This document shows positions 29,712 to 39,210 of a DNA stretch of 64,000 nt, one piece after another (within the stretch, counting starts at the first letter, position 1; each line of letters opens with the position of its first letter). The stretch is from Parashewanella spongiae (GTDB lineage Bacteria; Pseudomonadota; Gammaproteobacteria; Enterobacterales; Shewanellaceae): positions 2,108,001-2,172,000 of the forward strand of contig NZ_CP037952.1 in NCBI RefSeq assembly GCF_004358345.1, read 5' to 3'. Made by a program: the position numbers and the translations under genes. The notes below the pieces were generated by a model, which saw only the letters and a program-made list of their open reading frames with translations, did no database searches and was not told where the DNA came from.

Positions 29712-31016
29712 TTATTTTAAATTAACTTGTTCTGATAAAGTACTTTTCAGCTTTCCGGCATCAGGATCATTGAAAACCTCAGCATCAAATTCATTTTCAG
29801 ATTTTGCTACGATACAAGTAACGGTACAATCACCAGTTACATTCACCGCTGTTCGAACCATATCAAGTAATCTATCAACACCGATAATTAAGCCAATACC
29901 TTCTACTGGCAAACCAACTTGGTTAAGTACCATAGCTAACATTACTAAACCAACACCGGGTACTCCAGCTGTACCGATAGAAGCCAAAGTTGCAGTTACA
30001 ACAACAGTGATATAGTCGGTGATAGATAAATCGATTCCATAAACCTGCGCAATAAAGACTGTCGCAACACCTTGCATAATTGCAGTGCCATCCATATTAA
30101 TGGTTGCACCTAATGGCAGAGTGAACGAAGCAATTTTATTGTTCACACCCATTCGATGTTCAGCAGTTTCAATTGTCACTGGTAATGTCGCACTTGAACT
30201 TGCTGTACTGAATGCAAATAAGTGAACGTCACGAATTTTCTTAAGAAAAATGAAAGGATTTAGCCCCGATAGCACTTTCAGTAAAACCGGATAAACTACA
30301 AGTCCATGGAAAATAAGCACGCCTAATACAACGAAGAAGTATACAAGTAACTCTTTAAAGGCATTCTCGTCGACAGTCAAAGCAAGTTTTGCTATCAAAG
30401 CAAATACGCCATAAGGAGCAAGTTGCATAACCAGTGTCACAACTCGCATGATGATCTCATTAATGTCATCGAAGAAGGCTGCTACTCGTTTACCACGTTC
30501 ACCAATGTGAGAAATCGCAAAACCGAAAATCACAGCAAAAATGATGATCTGTAGCATTTTTCCTTCAGTCATCGCTTTAATCGGATTGGTAGGAACAATA
30601 TCAATAAGCACTTGGCTTAAACTTGGTGCCGCTTTAGCGGTATATTCAAGAGAGTCTGTGGCTAAAGAAGCGTTGCCGGGTTGAATTAACACAGTGGCAA
30701 AAATGGCTAATGAAATGGCTAGGCAGGTAGTGAACAAGTAAAAGCTGATGGTTTTACCACCTAAACGGCCTAGGCTACTTGGGTCACTTAAAGAACATGT
30801 TCCGCAAACGAGAGAAACAAAGACTAAAGGAACAACCAACATTTTAAGACAGCTGATGAAAATAGTACCCACAACATGAAGTAAGCCGTTGGTGATGTAC
30901 TCGTCTACAAAGTTAGCTTCAGGTAACAAATGGCGCAAGCCAAATCCGAAAACTAAACCTACTAACATACCAATTAAAATTTTGGCTGTTAACCCAAGTT
31001 TGCTTGATTTTGTCAA
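29712..31016 (-). CDS. Dicarboxylate/amino acid:cation symporter (DAACS family)
   Basis: This 434-residue inner-membrane carrier brings in C4-dicarboxylates or acidic amino acids with Na+ or H+. About eight membrane helices are visible, starting with ILIGMLVGLVFGFGL. The hallmark re-entrant loop is SSSATLPVT, and the TM7 sodium/substrate motif is GATINMDGTAIMQG (NMDGT). The later helix has the substrate motif DRLLDMVRTAVNVTGD. The exact substrate (glutamate, aspartate or succinate) cannot be told from sequence alone. It is monocistronic. Confidence 0.92.
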   Translation of the reverse strand: MTKSSKLGLTAKILIGMLVGLVFGFGLRHLLPEANFVDEYITNGLLHVVGTIFISCLKMLVVPLVFVSLVCGTCSLSDPSSLGRLGGKTISFYLFTTCLAISLAIFATVLIQPGNASLATDSLEYTAKAAPSLSQVLIDIVPTNPIKAMTEGKMLQIIIFAVIFGFAISHIGERGKRVAAFFDDINEIIMRVVTLVMQLAPYGVFALIAKLALTVDENAFKELLVYFFVVLGVLIFHGLVVYPVLLKVLSGLNPFIFLKKIRDVHLFAFSTASSSATLPVTIETAEHRMGVNNKIASFTLPLGATINMDGTAIMQGVATVFIAQVYGIDLSITDYITVVVTATLASIGTAGVPGVGLVMLAMVLNQVGLPVEGIGLIIGVDRLLDMVRTAVNVTGDCTVTCIVAKSENEFDAEVFNDPDAGKLKSTLSEQVNLK

Positions 31017-31226
31017 AACTTAGCCCCTTATTTTAAAAATTTGTGAAGGCGTACGCAAGAATGCTGATGATGCTAGCAAGAAATAGATGTAATTGAAATC
31101 TTCGGTTAAAAAGCGAACTGTGAGTGAGTGAATAAAATTACGTAAAATGTAATCTAAACATTGCGATAAAGATGTGTTTTGGTAGCCTATATGTGTTTGG
31201 GAAAATAAAATGACAGGGAGACTGGC

Positions 31227-34067
31227 ATGAAGTCAGGTTACAAAATAATACTATGGTTTTTTAGTGCGCTAATTCTAACTGCTTGTGGTGGTGGCGGTGA
31301 TCTCAAGAAAGATGGGGAGACTGGTACAGGAAATGGTGTCCCCCCTCCGACTTCTTATCGAATTTCTCTTGAAACAAGTGATGTCTCGATATCTGAAGAT
31401 TCTCCAGCTACTTTAACTGCGACTGTAACAGACAGTAATAATCAACCACAGTCAGGTCTTGCTGTTTCATTTTCTTTGGATAATGAACAAAGCGGAACTT
31501 TTAGCGTTGAAAACCAAAAAGTGGTAACTGATTCGAGCGGAATCGCAAGCATAAACTTATCAACAGGAAATATTGAAGGAGCTGCGACGGTTTCAGCGAT
31601 GTTAGATGTTGATAATAATATAGTTGATACGGTTGTGGTTAATATGGCAGGTGATGCAGGCACTGGTCAATTAAGTATCGAACTGACGACAACAAACTCT
31701 AAAGTTTCCGCTGCGGCTCCAGCGATTTTAACTGCTTTAGTGACAAATGGTCGGGGTGAGCCACAGTCTCAGCAGTTAGTTGTTTTTACTCTATCTGATC
31801 CTGAACTTGGTGTGTTCGATGTTGCTAATCAAAAAGTTGTCACTGATGAATTAGGAAATGCAAGAATTGAATTGTCATCAAGCAATATCCAAGGTGCAAC
31901 ATCTGTAACTGTAAGCTTGGAGTCGAATACTGAAGTAAACGATAATATTGTTGTGACGATGAAGGGAGATGGTGGAAGTGGTAATGGAGCTCAAATAGCA
32001 GTAAGTATTGTAGGTGTAGATGGATCTCCAATAGACTCAATAAACTCCTTATCACAAGCTAGAGTGAGGGCGACAATTACGGGTATTAACCGTCGTGTAA
32101 TTGTTACTTTCACATCAACAATAGGTAGTTTGCCCATTGCGACAGCTGCAACAGAAAATGGAGTTGCTGAAGTGCCTATTCGAGCAGGTAATGATATTGG
32201 TGCAGGTACTGTCACAGCAAGCATTGCATCAGGAGAGTTGGGCGAGTCAATTGTTGTAATTGGTGCCAGCGACTTATCTATGGGAAGCGGTGAACCATTT
32301 GTTTCGAACAGAGCTCAAGTTAGTATTAATGAAGTTTCAGCTGGAGGTACAGCGACTATTTCAGTTGAAATTAGAGATGAAGATGGAAACTTATTCACTC
32401 AACCAATTGATGTTAACTTTTCTTCCAGATGCTCTTCAATCACTTCTTCAGAAGCTTCAATTAGCTCTCCAGTGGCTACAATTAACGGTGTCGCTACTAC
32501 GACATATAGAGCTCAAGGGTGTATAGGGGATGATCAAATAAGTGTAAATGCTAATGCAGGAGGGTTAATACTTAATGCCTCAGCAGTATTAAGAGTTTTA
32601 CCTGCAGATGTTGGAAGTATAGTGTTTGTATCTTCAACTCCTGAAAGGTTAACGATTCTGGGGACAGGAAGCCTTGAATCATCAGATGTGAAGTTTAAGG
32701 TATTAGATAGAAATAATAACCCTGTTGCAAACCAACGAGTTAACTTCTCACTCAATACAGATTTAGGTGGAGTATCACTTGATCCTAGTACTGCGACAAC
32801 TGACTCAGAAGGAGTGGTGATAACCACTGTAAGCACAGGTACCACAGCTACCTCTGTTAGAGTGACTGCAGAAATTGATGCTAGTTCACCAGTGATTTCT
32901 AGTCAGTCAAGTTTATTGGTGGTATCCACAGGAATTCCTGATCAAGATAGTTTTTCTTTGTCAGCAGAAGTGTTAAATGCGGAAGGTTGGAGCATCGATG
33001 GCAATAGAGTTCAAGTTACTGCACGCTTAGCAGATGCATCTAATAATCCAGCACCGGATGGGACTGATGTGGTATTCACAACTGAAGGTGGGGCAATAGG
33101 AACTGATGGTGATGATTCTGGAAGTAGCAAAGGAAGTTGTACAACAATTAATGGTGCTTGTAGCGTAATCTGGCGGAGTCAAAATACTCGCCCTGAAGGG
33201 ATCAAGTTAATCAATGAACGTGGAGATCAAATAAATGATCCTGTTGCCGATTTAGCTTTAAACCTTGGAAATCATTATGGCCAAAAGTACGGCGGACGAG
33301 CAACTATCACTGCACATGCTCTCGGTGAAGAATCTTTTACTGATTCAAATAATAATGGACGATTCGACTCAATTGAAGCCAATCAATTTTTAAATGGTAC
33401 AGATGTGAACGGAGAATCGTTCGATTTAGATGATGCATATACAGATTACAACGAAGATAGCGTATTTAACCATCCTGAATTGGGTGGGGACGTCGGGGAA
33501 GTTGGAGGAGAAAACGAAGAGTTAATCGACTTTAATAGTAACGGACGTTTTGATCGTAAGGATCGGAAATACAATGGTGTGCTTTGTGCGATAAATCCGG
33601 ATGGATCATCGGCAAATGAACATTGTTCTGAAGAACAAAAATCAATCAGAATTCGTCGTAGTATTGTTATGGTTATGTCAGGTAGTAGGGCATTTGCGAC
33701 TCGCCCTGAGAATATAACTATTGACGATTCCTTTGCAATGAATACTGATGAATCAATTGATATTCGTGGAGAAGGAAGTGCAACAGTGTATTTCACTATT
33801 TCTGATCTGCACAATCAACAAATGCCAGCTGGAACAACGGTTACTTTCACTGCTTCTGCTGGATCTGTTATCAGTAATTCCTCTTATATATGGCCAAGTA
33901 GTAACCATAATGGCGGGAGAAGTTTTGCTGTTACTATTAAAGGCGAGACAGAAGCAAATTCAGGAGTGTTTATTGTTAATGTAACCACCCCTGGAGATAC
34001 TGAAAATGGAATTTTAGGCACCTCAACACAAGTAATTAGTATTCCAATTAACATTACAGTTCTTTAA
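31227..34067 (+). CDS. Ig-like (Big1/invasin-type) repeat lipoprotein
   Basis: This is a 946-residue surface-type protein. The lipoprotein signal ends in LTAC followed by a GGGGD linker. At least five bacterial Ig-like (Big_1) repeats of about 95-100 residues follow, each with the pattern ATVTDSNNQPQSGLAVSFSL ... VVTDSSGIASINLSTG. Between residues about 700 and 790 there is an insert with three calcium-loop-like motifs: DSNNNGRFD at 706, DYNEDSVFN at 740 and DFNSNGRFD at 768. One last Ig-like unit closes the protein. It is likely an outer-membrane-anchored adhesin or stalk; the partner is unknown. Ribosome site: GGGAGACTGGCATG. Confidence 0.85.
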   Translation: MKSGYKIILWFFSALILTACGGGGDLKKDGETGTGNGVPPPTSYRISLETSDVSISEDSPATLTATVTDSNNQPQSGLAVSFSLDNEQSGTFSVENQKVVTDSSGIASINLSTGNIEGAATVSAMLDVDNNIVDTVVVNMAGDAGTGQLSIELTTTNSKVSAAAPAILTALVTNGRGEPQSQQLVVFTLSDPELGVFDVANQKVVTDELGNARIELSSSNIQGATSVTVSLESNTEVNDNIVVTMKGDGGSGNGAQIAVSIVGVDGSPIDSINSLSQARVRATITGINRRVIVTFTSTIGSLPIATAATENGVAEVPIRAGNDIGAGTVTASIASGELGESIVVIGASDLSMGSGEPFVSNRAQVSINEVSAGGTATISVEIRDEDGNLFTQPIDVNFSSRCSSITSSEASISSPVATINGVATTTYRAQGCIGDDQISVNANAGGLILNASAVLRVLPADVGSIVFVSSTPERLTILGTGSLESSDVKFKVLDRNNNPVANQRVNFSLNTDLGGVSLDPSTATTDSEGVVITTVSTGTTATSVRVTAEIDASSPVISSQSSLLVVSTGIPDQDSFSLSAEVLNAEGWSIDGNRVQVTARLADASNNPAPDGTDVVFTTEGGAIGTDGDDSGSSKGSCTTINGACSVIWRSQNTRPEGIKLINERGDQINDPVADLALNLGNHYGQKYGGRATITAHALGEESFTDSNNNGRFDSIEANQFLNGTDVNGESFDLDDAYTDYNEDSVFNHPELGGDVGEVGGENEELIDFNSNGRFDRKDRKYNGVLCAINPDGSSANEHCSEEQKSIRIRRSIVMVMSGSRAFATRPENITIDDSFAMNTDESIDIRGEGSATVYFTISDLHNQQMPAGTTVTFTASAGSVISNSSYIWPSSNHNGGRSFAVTIKGETEANSGVFIVNVTTPGDTENGILGTSTQVISIPINITVL

Positions 34068-34074
34068 AAGATTA

Positions 34075-34423
34075 ATACCAATTACAGTAATTAAATGCTC
34101 AACTCAGAGCTATGTATGTGCGCAAAGTGCAATCGAAATTTATGAAGACATAGTTGTTACCGACATACAAAACTGTCGTTATTACATTGTTACTTCAAGA
34201 CAATTTTGAGAAGTAATTTGAGCACATACAAGCTCCCTAAGGGCAAGGCTAAAGGGTTCCATTACTGCGTTACAAGCACTTGAATTATCCCGACAAAAGC
34301 ACTAAGTGCGTTGAACGCCAGTTTTGTATGGCGGCCGTAGGGAATATAGTACTTCGAGCTTGTGCCTTGCACTGAAACCCTTTAGCTCTTGCTGAGTGAG
34401 AGATTAATTACTGTAATTGGTAT
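34075..34423 (-). repeat. Family P small mobile repeat, copy 6
   Basis: A 349-bp copy lies 8 bp after the Ig-like gene's stop, in reverse orientation. It uses the AGCACATACA interior variant, like 14601. The flanks AAGATTA and TAATCTT are themselves inverted, so the pairing of the ends extends beyond the element. Confidence 0.9.
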
Positions 34424-34449
34424 AATCTTCAGTTTAAAATGAATCGAGA

Positions 34450-34482
34450 GTGCAAATACTTTGTTATTTGCACTTTTTTTTT
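34450..34482 (+). terminator. Rho-independent terminator
   Basis: GTGCAAATA-CTTTGT-TATTTGCAC followed by nine Ts. It lies beyond a family P repeat and probably was the original terminator of the Ig-like gene before the repeat arrived. Confidence 0.85.
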
Positions 34483-34525
34483 ACCTTGGTACATTTAAGT
34501 GTGGCTTTGGAACTGGGACGATTAA

Positions 34526-35152
34526 ATGGTAAATGCGGAAATTAATAATGCAAGGGCTGTATATCTAACAGCCGAAGATCTTCGCGTGGCATCCTCAATA
34601 ATCTATAACTCTTACTATGATGACCCATTCTTTACTGAGGCCTTAGGTGCAGAGAATAAATTAACTTATTCAAAAAAGTTACGCTCTGCAATTAGGGAAG
34701 AGTTAAATAGTCTTTGGCAACAAGAGCAGGCATTAATTGGTCTATTCGATGAAAGCCGAATGGTTGGAGTTGCTTGCGTAATGACTCAAGAGTTACCAGT
34801 AGGCGAAGACCGGTACTGGAATTGGCGACTAAAAATGGTTTTGGGAACAGGTTGGAAATCCACCCAAAGCATTATGGAAAAAGAATCATGTATACAAGAT
34901 CATTTACCCAATAATAATTGTGGGGTAATTCAATTTATTGCTATTTCTCCAATAGAGCAAAGTAAAGGGTACGGAATAATCCTTGCGAATGCTGCATTAA
35001 GCTGGGGTGAAGAAAACCCTAGCATTAAAGGCATTGGGGTATTTGTAAATCAACAAGATCATTATGATCTTTTTTTAAAGGTGGGTTTTAAACCGTTAAC
35101 TGAAGTGCAAATCTCCAATATAAAAGGGCATTTATTATTTGTTAATTGTTAA
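34526..35152 (+). CDS. GNAT-family acetyltransferase
   Basis: This 208-residue protein has the GNAT fold. A region from AEDLRVASSIIYNSYYDDPFF leads to the acetyl-CoA binding motif A, VIQFIAISPIEQSKGYGIILANAAL, where QSKGYG stands for the Q/RxxGxG/A loop. VFVNQQDHYDLFLKVGFKP matches the C-terminal motif B. The substrate is unknown. It is flanked by two family P repeats (34075 and 35175), which makes a single-gene unit bounded by repeats. Confidence 0.82.
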   Translation: MVNAEINNARAVYLTAEDLRVASSIIYNSYYDDPFFTEALGAENKLTYSKKLRSAIREELNSLWQQEQALIGLFDESRMVGVACVMTQELPVGEDRYWNWRLKMVLGTGWKSTQSIMEKESCIQDHLPNNNCGVIQFIAISPIEQSKGYGIILANAALSWGEENPSIKGIGVFVNQQDHYDLFLKVGFKPLTEVQISNIKGHLLFVNC

Positions 35153-35174
35153 TATTAGCTTTTTTCAGAAAGTA

Positions 35175-35524
35175 ATACCAATTAGAGTAATTAACCTCCC
35201 ACTCAGCAAGAGCTAAAGGATTTCAGTACAAGGCGCAAGTTTGAAGTACTATATACCCTAACGGCCGCCATACAAAGCTGGCGTTCAACGCACTTCGTGC
35301 TTTTGTCGGGATAATTCAAAAACTTGTAACCTAGTAATAGAATCCTTTAGCCTTGCCCTTCGGGAGCTTGTATGTGTCCAAATTACTACGCAAAACTGTC
35401 TCAACGTAGCAATGTAATAACGACAGTTTTGTATGTCGGTAATAACTATGTCTTCATTAATTTCACTTGTACTTTGAACACATACATAGCTCTGAGCTGG
35501 GAATTTAATTACTGTAGTTGATAT
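35175..35524 (+). repeat. Family P small mobile repeat, copy 7
   Basis: A 350-bp copy with slightly worn ends (ATACCAATTAGAG and TGTAGTTGATAT). Its interior matches the copy at 6988 closely. It begins 22 bp after the acetyltransferase stop. Confidence 0.88.
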
Positions 35525-35652
35525 AACTCATTCTAAATAGATTTTCAATGACTCTAAGTCACTTAAAATAAAATGCAATTTTTAGTTAACCTCATATTGA
35601 ACAGGGTAAACGCATGAATGTTTTTCGAGTAAAACGGTAGACTTTATAGCCC

Positions 35653-35717
35653 GTCATTCCCATGACTTTGGGTATTCAAGTATAAGTCTCTAGATTACCG
35701 CTTTCGTGGGAGTGACG
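35653..35717. repeat. Palindromic intergenic unit
   Basis: CGTCATTCCCATGAC and GTGGGAGTGACG are inverted around a 40-bp middle. The layout resembles the inner arms of families O and B (GTCAT...TCCAG / GGAGTGACG). The rest of 35525-35860 is gene-free with nothing else clear. Confidence 0.45.
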
Positions 35718-35864
35718 AAATTACCACGTGAAGTTGTTTATATATCACTCACTCGTGCGGTTGCTCTGTTATATTGGTTGTTCTTAATCTGCAGGAATAT
35801 TGCTCTGGATAATAGAACAGCAAAATAAATATCAAAACAATATTTCCATTTTCACCCTGGAGCG

Positions 35865-35882
35865 TGTGAGATATATCTCACA
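35865..35882. promoter_or_regulatory. 18-bp perfect palindrome upstream of the CsrB-like RNA
   Basis: TGTGAGATATATCTCACA is a perfect inverted repeat, five bases before the GacA-type box. It looks like a protein binding site. TGTGA-N8-TCACA is two bases longer than a CRP site, so the regulator is not identified. Confidence 0.45.
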
Positions 35883-35886
35883 TGAT

Positions 35887-35904
35887 TGTAAGACAAATAT
35901 TTAG
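35887..35904 (+). promoter_or_regulatory. Possible UvrY/GacA binding site
   Basis: TGTAAG-ACAAAT-ATTTAG fits the left half of the GacA consensus TGTAAG-N6-CTTACA exactly and the right half partly. It lies about 170-180 bp before the likely sRNA start, the usual distance for csrB/rsm genes. Confidence 0.5.
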
Positions 35905-36070
35905 GTCGCATGCATTAATAGTCTAAGAATATTAACTCTAAATTAAAAAGCTATAAATAACAGTTAATTAACATTGTTATTTTGTTAAAAAAGGATAATT
36001 GAATTTTACTACCCTGTTACAATTTATTTTGTAACCTTTTTTTATCTTAAATTTGAACTATTATATGTTT

Positions 36071-36533
36071 CATAGGAAAGGCAATCAAAGCACTGGAAGC
36101 TCAGGATGAGTATCAGAGCAAATGGATAGCTGCTCTTAGGATAATACCGAGGAATTTGTTGATTTAGGATAAATCATCAAAGGTATAAGGAAAGTAATAC
36201 AACGGATGTTGTAACAGTACGGACGTTGACTCAGTAGGGATACTGAGGGCATGGAAGATTAGATACAGGACGTGTCGATTCAGGATTGTCATGGACGTAT
36301 TGTCAAGGATGAGTTTGCAAGGATGAAATAGGACACGCTCAGGATGGAGCACGCTTGGTCAAGGAATAACCAAGAAAAGGGAAAGTACGTAAGTACAAGG
36401 ATTCAAGGATTGGTCACGGATGATGCAGGAAGCACATTAGACGCAAGGAAGGTGCAGGGAGCATAGTTATAGCAGGAAAGCTTAACAGAGAACCAGAAGG
36501 GCGAGATCGAAAGATCCCGCCCTTTCTTTTTAA
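36071..36533 (+). ncRNA. csrB: CsrB-family regulatory sRNA
   Basis: This is a non-coding RNA expected to soak up the translational regulator CsrA. Across about 430 bases I count 29 GGA triplets, most in AGGA, AAGGAT, CAGGAT or ACGGA contexts, which is far above background and the hallmark of CsrB/CsrC RNAs. A strong terminator closes it at 36497-36530. The likely -10 is TATTAT (36059-36064), so the start is near 36071. The length of about 460 nt fits CsrB of Shewanella and Vibrio. A GacA-type box lies upstream. No credible protein frame is present. The exact 5' end is inferred. Confidence 0.85.
36497..36530 (+). terminator. Terminator of the CsrB-like RNA
   Basis: AAGGGCGAGATC-GAAA-GATCCCGCCCTTTCTTTT is a strong hairpin with a GAAA loop and T-tail. 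Confidence 0.9.
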
Positions 36534-36593
36534 TATCTTTAACAGTTAAAGCATAGATTATTTACATAATCGATAAAAAATCAATGTAAAAGA

Positions 36594-36977
36594 CTAACTC
36601 TTGCGACTACTGCAACTTGTTTTGCTGCCACAGCATCCACCAATCTTCCCTTTAGGCTCAGGAGCATGCTCCCATTCAGGCTCCGGAAATACAGGCCAGT
36701 TGATACTATGTATTCGATTATGGTGCATAATAAAATCTGATCTGAGCTGATTGATTCCATCTGTACTAAATTCCATTACAAACTTAGCTTTCCAACACAA
36801 GCCTGTAGCTCCCCCAATTGATGGGTGTGCTGAAGCCATTGCAACAGATAACAGTTGAACACGTTGTCTTGATGCTTCTCTTTCAGCGAACTTACGACTT
36901 GTTTCAGCCATTTGTCGTAATTGCCAAAAAAAAGCAGAAATAAGAAATATACCAAGAATTAATAGTAAATCAGTCAT
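36594..36977 (-). CDS. DUF3301 family protein
   Basis: This 127-residue protein has one N-terminal membrane segment (LLLILGIFLISAFFW) followed by a charged helix (RQMAETSRKFAEREASRQRVQ) and a cytoplasmic domain. It ends in a Cys-rich tail (GGCCGSKTSCSSRKS). It matches DUF3301, of unknown role, found in Shewanella and Vibrio beside DUF3549. It starts two bases after the DUF3549 stop, so the pair is one operon. Confidence 0.82.
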   Translation of the reverse strand: MTDLLLILGIFLISAFFWQLRQMAETSRKFAEREASRQRVQLLSVAMASAHPSIGGATGLCWKAKFVMEFSTDGINQLRSDFIMHHNRIHSINWPVFPEPEWEHAPEPKGKIGGCCGSKTSCSSRKS

Positions 36978-36979
36978 AG

Positions 36980-37990
36980 TTACGATGTTGCCTTAAACAA
37001 ACCGCCAATGGCTTGTGATAATTGATTGCTGCGATCAGGGTTTCTTAATTCAGCAAGAACCTTATGTCTTAAGCTGGGTATAGCTACAATATCAGCAAAT
37101 ACTTGATTAAAAAAGTGTTGTGATTGATGTGCCAGAGCCTCTAAAAAAATGGTTCTTAATTCATCATCTCTTAATAAGCTCCAGTTTCTAGCTGCAATTG
37201 TGATTAACGCACTATCACTCAATTTATTTTGCTGGCTAAGAGATATGAATGCTTCGGAACTTGAAGCAAAGTGACTTGATAACGCTCGAAAAAAATACAA
37301 TTGATATTCATTATCAGCAGAATAAAATTGAGTTAAAAGTCTATCAGCTAACTTTTCAGAAATAGAAATATTCTCTAAGCATTGGCATAAAGCGATTTTA
37401 ACTTCAAGAGCTGCAGTTTCAAGACCAGACATTAAGTAGTTCTCGTGATTTAATTGATTATAACGAATACAAATATCAGCGATACCTTGAAGACCGACAT
37501 CTTGCCAGTTTTCTTTCGCTATTTGGCCAGAAAGATATTGAACGGCAGTTTCATATTGGGAAGATGCAGGTAAATTGAGCTGTTTTCTTACTAGCGCGTT
37601 GAACACAGCTAATTTTTCTTGGGTTGGTTTAAAACTAAATGGATTGTTTGCTAGTGCTTGTTGCTGTTGTTCACTCAAATGCTGAGTAGGATCACGGCCT
37701 AATGCTTCTAAAATCATTTGAATGAACTGGGAACGAGCAGAAGGCAATAACAAACCTTGTTCATCTAAAGCTAATTTAACAAACCAGATGTAAGGCTGTT
37801 TTTCTTGATTCCAAAAAACAATTGCAAACTGAGCATGGCCTTGAATTGGAAAAGGATAAGGTGACTCTAACGATTCAATTTTTGAAAAAGTCATCATATC
37901 TATGTGTTGAACTTTACGGCCTAAATCATAGATTTGAAATTGAGTTTGAGCAGTGGTGAGAAACTGAGTCAGAGTGTTGATTTCGGTCAT
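36980..37990 (-). CDS. DUF3549 family protein
   Basis: This 336-residue soluble protein matches DUF3549, of unknown function. Its N-terminal part (TLTQFLTTAQTQFQIYDLGRKV) is followed by a beta-rich domain (FAIVFWNQEKQPYIWFVKLAL) and a long helical, HEAT-like C-terminal half (about residues 150-336). It is the first gene of a two-gene operon with DUF3301. Confidence 0.85.
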   Translation of the reverse strand: MTEINTLTQFLTTAQTQFQIYDLGRKVQHIDMMTFSKIESLESPYPFPIQGHAQFAIVFWNQEKQPYIWFVKLALDEQGLLLPSARSQFIQMILEALGRDPTQHLSEQQQQALANNPFSFKPTQEKLAVFNALVRKQLNLPASSQYETAVQYLSGQIAKENWQDVGLQGIADICIRYNQLNHENYLMSGLETAALEVKIALCQCLENISISEKLADRLLTQFYSADNEYQLYFFRALSSHFASSSEAFISLSQQNKLSDSALITIAARNWSLLRDDELRTIFLEALAHQSQHFFNQVFADIVAIPSLRHKVLAELRNPDRSNQLSQAIGGLFKATS

Positions 37991-38268
37991 ACGTAATACT
38001 GTTGTTTAGCTGCATATTTGGATACATTGTATCATTTGCTGGGTTAAACTCTAAGTTCTGTTTAGATGTAGTGCTGATGACAAATTTCATTCAGTATTTA
38101 TTTTGTTGCTTTATTCTGGATATTGTACGAATGCGTCAAACTTGCAACTATCAATGGCAGAACGAAATTATGAGGGGATCTCTAGTGTTTCAATAAGGAC
38201 TAAAAATGGTGGAGAACTGCCTGCTGTATATAGTCCTACTTGATTGACTTGTTTAACTTTCAACGCGA

Positions 38269-38622
38269 CTACAACGACCGCAAAATCTTTTCCATAGATT
38301 TTCCCTTGGCAAGTTCATCAATCAATTTATCGAGATATCGAATTTTACGCATCAGTGGTTCTTCGATATCTTCAACATGAACCTCACATACAACCCCTTT
38401 TATGAGAGATACGTTGGAATTAATTGTTGGAGCCTCAGCAAAGAAAGTCGCTAAGTAATTTTCACTTTCAATCTGATTAGTCAGACCATTTGAATTATAA
38501 CCTGTGAGCCAACAAATAATTTGGATGACTTCCGCTTCAGTTCTGCTATTTTTCTCAGCCTTTTGAACGTAGAGAGAATATATTTTTGAGAATACAAATG
38601 AAAAAGCTTTGTGATCAGACAT
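38269..38622 (-). CDS. DUF2200 family protein
   Basis: This 117-residue protein matches the compact DUF2200 family over its full length: [54 protein letters not shown] and the strongly conserved C-terminal [19 protein letters not shown]. Function unknown. A good ribosome site, GAGGTGAAGAG, precedes the ATG. It stands alone beside transposase remnants. Confidence 0.88.
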   Translation of the reverse strand: MSDHKAFSFVFSKIYSLYVQKAEKNSRTEAEVIQIICWLTGYNSNGLTNQIESENYLATFFAEAPTINSNVSLIKGVVCEVHVEDIEEPLMRKIRYLDKLIDELAKGKSMEKILRSL

Positions 38623-38744
38623 CTCTTCACCTCATGAGAGTGCTAATGCCCCCAACTGTATAATTTATGACAATCTTTTAAGCAGATCTTTCATCTAAAC
38701 TATTGTCTTAAAATTTGGCGACAGATCTGTAGAAAAAAGCTGAC

Positions 38745-39210
38745 ACAAACTTTTCCCGATTTAGATGATAATTTGCAGGCAATTCTAAAAAACCATACCG
38801 CTGGTGATCCTATGCGCCAAGATTTAAGGTGGACAAACCTGTCACGTCGACAAATATCTCGCAAGCTATACGCCAACGGAATACCCGCCAGTAAAACCTC
38901 GTTTCAAGATTATTGCGTCAGCAGGGTTTTCACCGTCGTAAGGCTCAGAAAGCCAAAACGATGAAACAACATGTCGATCGTAACGCTCAGTTTGAAAAAC
39001 TGGCTCAACTGAAACAAGACTATCTTGATAAGGGGAAACCCGTCCTGAGTATCGATACAAAAAAGAAAGAACAATTAGGTAATTACTTTCGTGATGGAGT
39101 CACAGATTCCGCAGAGCCGGCAACCGTTAATGATCATGATTTTCCTAGTAATGGTCATGGTAAACTCATACCTCACGGCATCTACGACCTAAAAAATAAT
39201 TGCTCGAATA
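38745..39210 (+). pseudogene. ISAzo13-type transposase remnant
   Basis: The N-terminal piece reads PDLDDNLQAILKNHTAGDPM then LRWTNLSRRQISRKL. Near 38905 the frame shifts, and the match continues in another frame as RRKAQKAKTMKQH, VLSIDTKKKEQLGNYF and GKLIPHGIYDLKNN, where DTKKKE is the catalytic Asp region of ISAzo13 transposases. Both the start and the C-terminal half are missing. It is joined directly to another transposase fragment on the opposite strand. Confidence 0.75.

Noticed and set aside
35865-35882. CRP binding site
   Set aside because: The half-sites TGTGA and TCACA are eight bases apart, not six, so I list it only as an unidentified palindrome.
36164-36352. A short minus-strand frame inside the GGA-rich region
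   Set aside because: The region is better explained as a CsrB-type RNA, and the frame has no ribosome site.
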